Shown: positions 4,540-5,298 of the stretch, in pieces | Layout of the letters: each line of letters opens with the position of its first letter | Numbering within the stretch: the first letter of the stretch is position 1 | Origin: Chromatiales bacterium | GTDB taxonomy: Bacteria; Pseudomonadota; Gammaproteobacteria; CAMYNG01 | Assembly (NCBI GenBank): GCA_026990045.1 | Contig: JALSIK010000063.1 | Span: forward strand, 1-5,298 | Length of the DNA stretch: 5,298 bases | Direction of reading: 5' to 3' | The notes under the pieces: generated by a model | Seen by the model: the letters and a program-made list of their open reading frames with translations, nothing else | The model's database searches: none | What the model was told of the DNA's origin: nothing | Program-made: the position numbers and the translations under genes

Positions 4540-5298
4540 AGACGCTGATGGACTATGAGGCCCCCGCCGGCCTGCTGGCGGGACGCGTGGTGCTGGTCAC
4601 CGGCGCCGCCGGCGGCCTGGGCAGCGCCGTGGCCGGGGCCGCCGCCGGCGCCGGGGCCACCGCGGTGCTGCTGGACAAGAACGTGCCCGGACTGGAACAG
4701 GTGTACGACGCCATCGAGCAGGCGGGTGGTCCGCAGCCCGCCATCTACCCGCTGGACCTGCAGGGCGCCACGCCGCAGCATCACCAGGAGCTGGCGGCCA
4801 CGGTGGAGAAACAGCTCGGGCGCCTCGACGGCCTGGTGCACTGTGCCGCCATCCCGGGCCTGCGCACGCCGCTGGAGCAGTACGATCCCCAGCTCTGGGG
4901 CCAGGTCATCCAGGTCAACCTGCACGCGCCCTTCCTGCTCACCCGGGCCTGCCTGCCGCTGCTGCGCGCCTCCGATGCCGGGCGCGTGATCTTCACCGCC
5001 GCCGACGTGGGGCGCCGCGGGCGCGCGTACTGGGGGGCCTACGCCGTGGCCGCCGCGGGCGTGGAGAACCTGGCGCAGGTGCTGGCCGACGAGCTGGAGA
5101 ACACCAGCGCGGTGCGCGTCATGACCCTCGACCCGGGCCCGGTGCGCACCCCCATGCGCCGGTTCTTCTTCCCCGGCGAGGACGCCGACGCCCTGCCCGA
5201 CCCCGACACCGTCGCCCGGGCCTACCTGTACCTGCTGGGCCCGGAGGGCGCCGGGCACCACGGCCGGGCCCTCCTTGCCCAGTCGGGCAAAACAGGTT
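4536..5298 (+). CDS. YciK-like short-chain dehydrogenase/reductase, catalytic residues altered (3' end beyond window)
   Basis: All 254 visible residues follow the E. coli YciK pattern. Examples are PQLWGQVIQVNLHAPFLL (118-135), SDAGRVIFT (146-154), VGRRGRAYWGAY (158-169), AQVLADEL (180-187) and DPGPVRTPMR (199-208). The end should lie just past the right edge, since YciK is about 252 residues. The cofactor motif TGAAGGLG (22-29) is intact, and Asp47 after the second strand hints at NAD(H) preference. Tyr169 and the helix Asn128 of the SDR tetrad are present. However, the YxxxK lysine is Ala173 (gcc at 5052-5054), the catalytic serine position is Ala156, flanked by Ala155 and Asp157, and the usual NAG after strand four reads CAA (103-105). 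Ordinary SDR oxidoreduction is therefore doubtful. The frame is clean, so this is not a broken gene. Its ATGA overlap with hpnE and good ribosome binding site suggest co-expression with squalene synthesis. A partner, scaffold or redox-sensing role would be inference. Confidence 0.85.
   Translation, partial: MKTLMDYEAPAGLLAGRVVLVTGAAGGLGSAVAGAAAGAGATAVLLDKNVPGLEQVYDAIEQAGGPQPAIYPLDLQGATPQHHQELAATVEKQLGRLDGLVHCAAIPGLRTPLEQYDPQLWGQVIQVNLHAPFLLTRACLPLLRASDAGRVIFTAADVGRRGRAYWGAYAVAAAGVENLAQVLADELENTSAVRVMTLDPGPVRTPMRRFFFPGEDADALPDPDTVARAYLYLLGPEGAGHHGRALLAQSGKTG

Overview
The window comes from a GC-rich bacterium, most likely a gammaproteobacterium. The basis is the hpnCDE squalene genes and a YciK-type short-chain dehydrogenase/reductase (SDR), a family typical of gammaproteobacteria; genus cannot be set from the sequence. 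It has two parts. Roughly the first 1,100 bases are lower in GC, use mixed codons including AGA and ATA, and look like accessory DNA. From about 1,100 to the end, the DNA is very GC-rich, almost every codon ends in G or C, and genes are tightly packed.

Left part. An open frame entering from the left edge (1-234) may be the tail of an unidentified gene. Bases 235-484 hold no gene I can support, only inverted repeats. On the minus strand lies a confident two-gene unit: a DUF4160 protein (950 down to 711) and a DUF2442 protein (754 down to 485). Their ends overlap by 44 bases and each start has a Shine-Dalgarno sequence. This pairing recurs widely and has the layout of a toxin-antitoxin or similar small regulatory module, but its function is not established. 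An AT-rich palindromic patch just upstream of the first gene is a possible operator.

Right part. A small minus-strand gene (1098-1322) encodes a 74-residue single-pass membrane protein with a glycine-zipper helix and a charged repetitive tail. Diverging from it, only 55 bases away, the plus strand carries hpnC, hpnD, hpnE and an SDR gene that runs off the right edge. HpnD joins two farnesyl diphosphates into presqualene diphosphate, HpnC converts that to hydroxysqualene, and the flavoprotein HpnE reduces hydroxysqualene to squalene, the hopanoid precursor. No squalene-hopene cyclase is in the window. hpnD-hpnE overlap as GTGA and hpnE-SDR as ATGA, so the last three are probably one translationally coupled unit. 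hpnC is separated from hpnD by 61 bases containing a plausible promoter.

The most unusual item is the SDR. It resembles YciK over its whole visible length and keeps the dinucleotide-binding motif and the active-site Tyr, but the catalytic Lys of YxxxK is Ala and the catalytic Ser position is Ala. It looks like a pseudo-enzyme or a cofactor-binding protein coupled to squalene synthesis.
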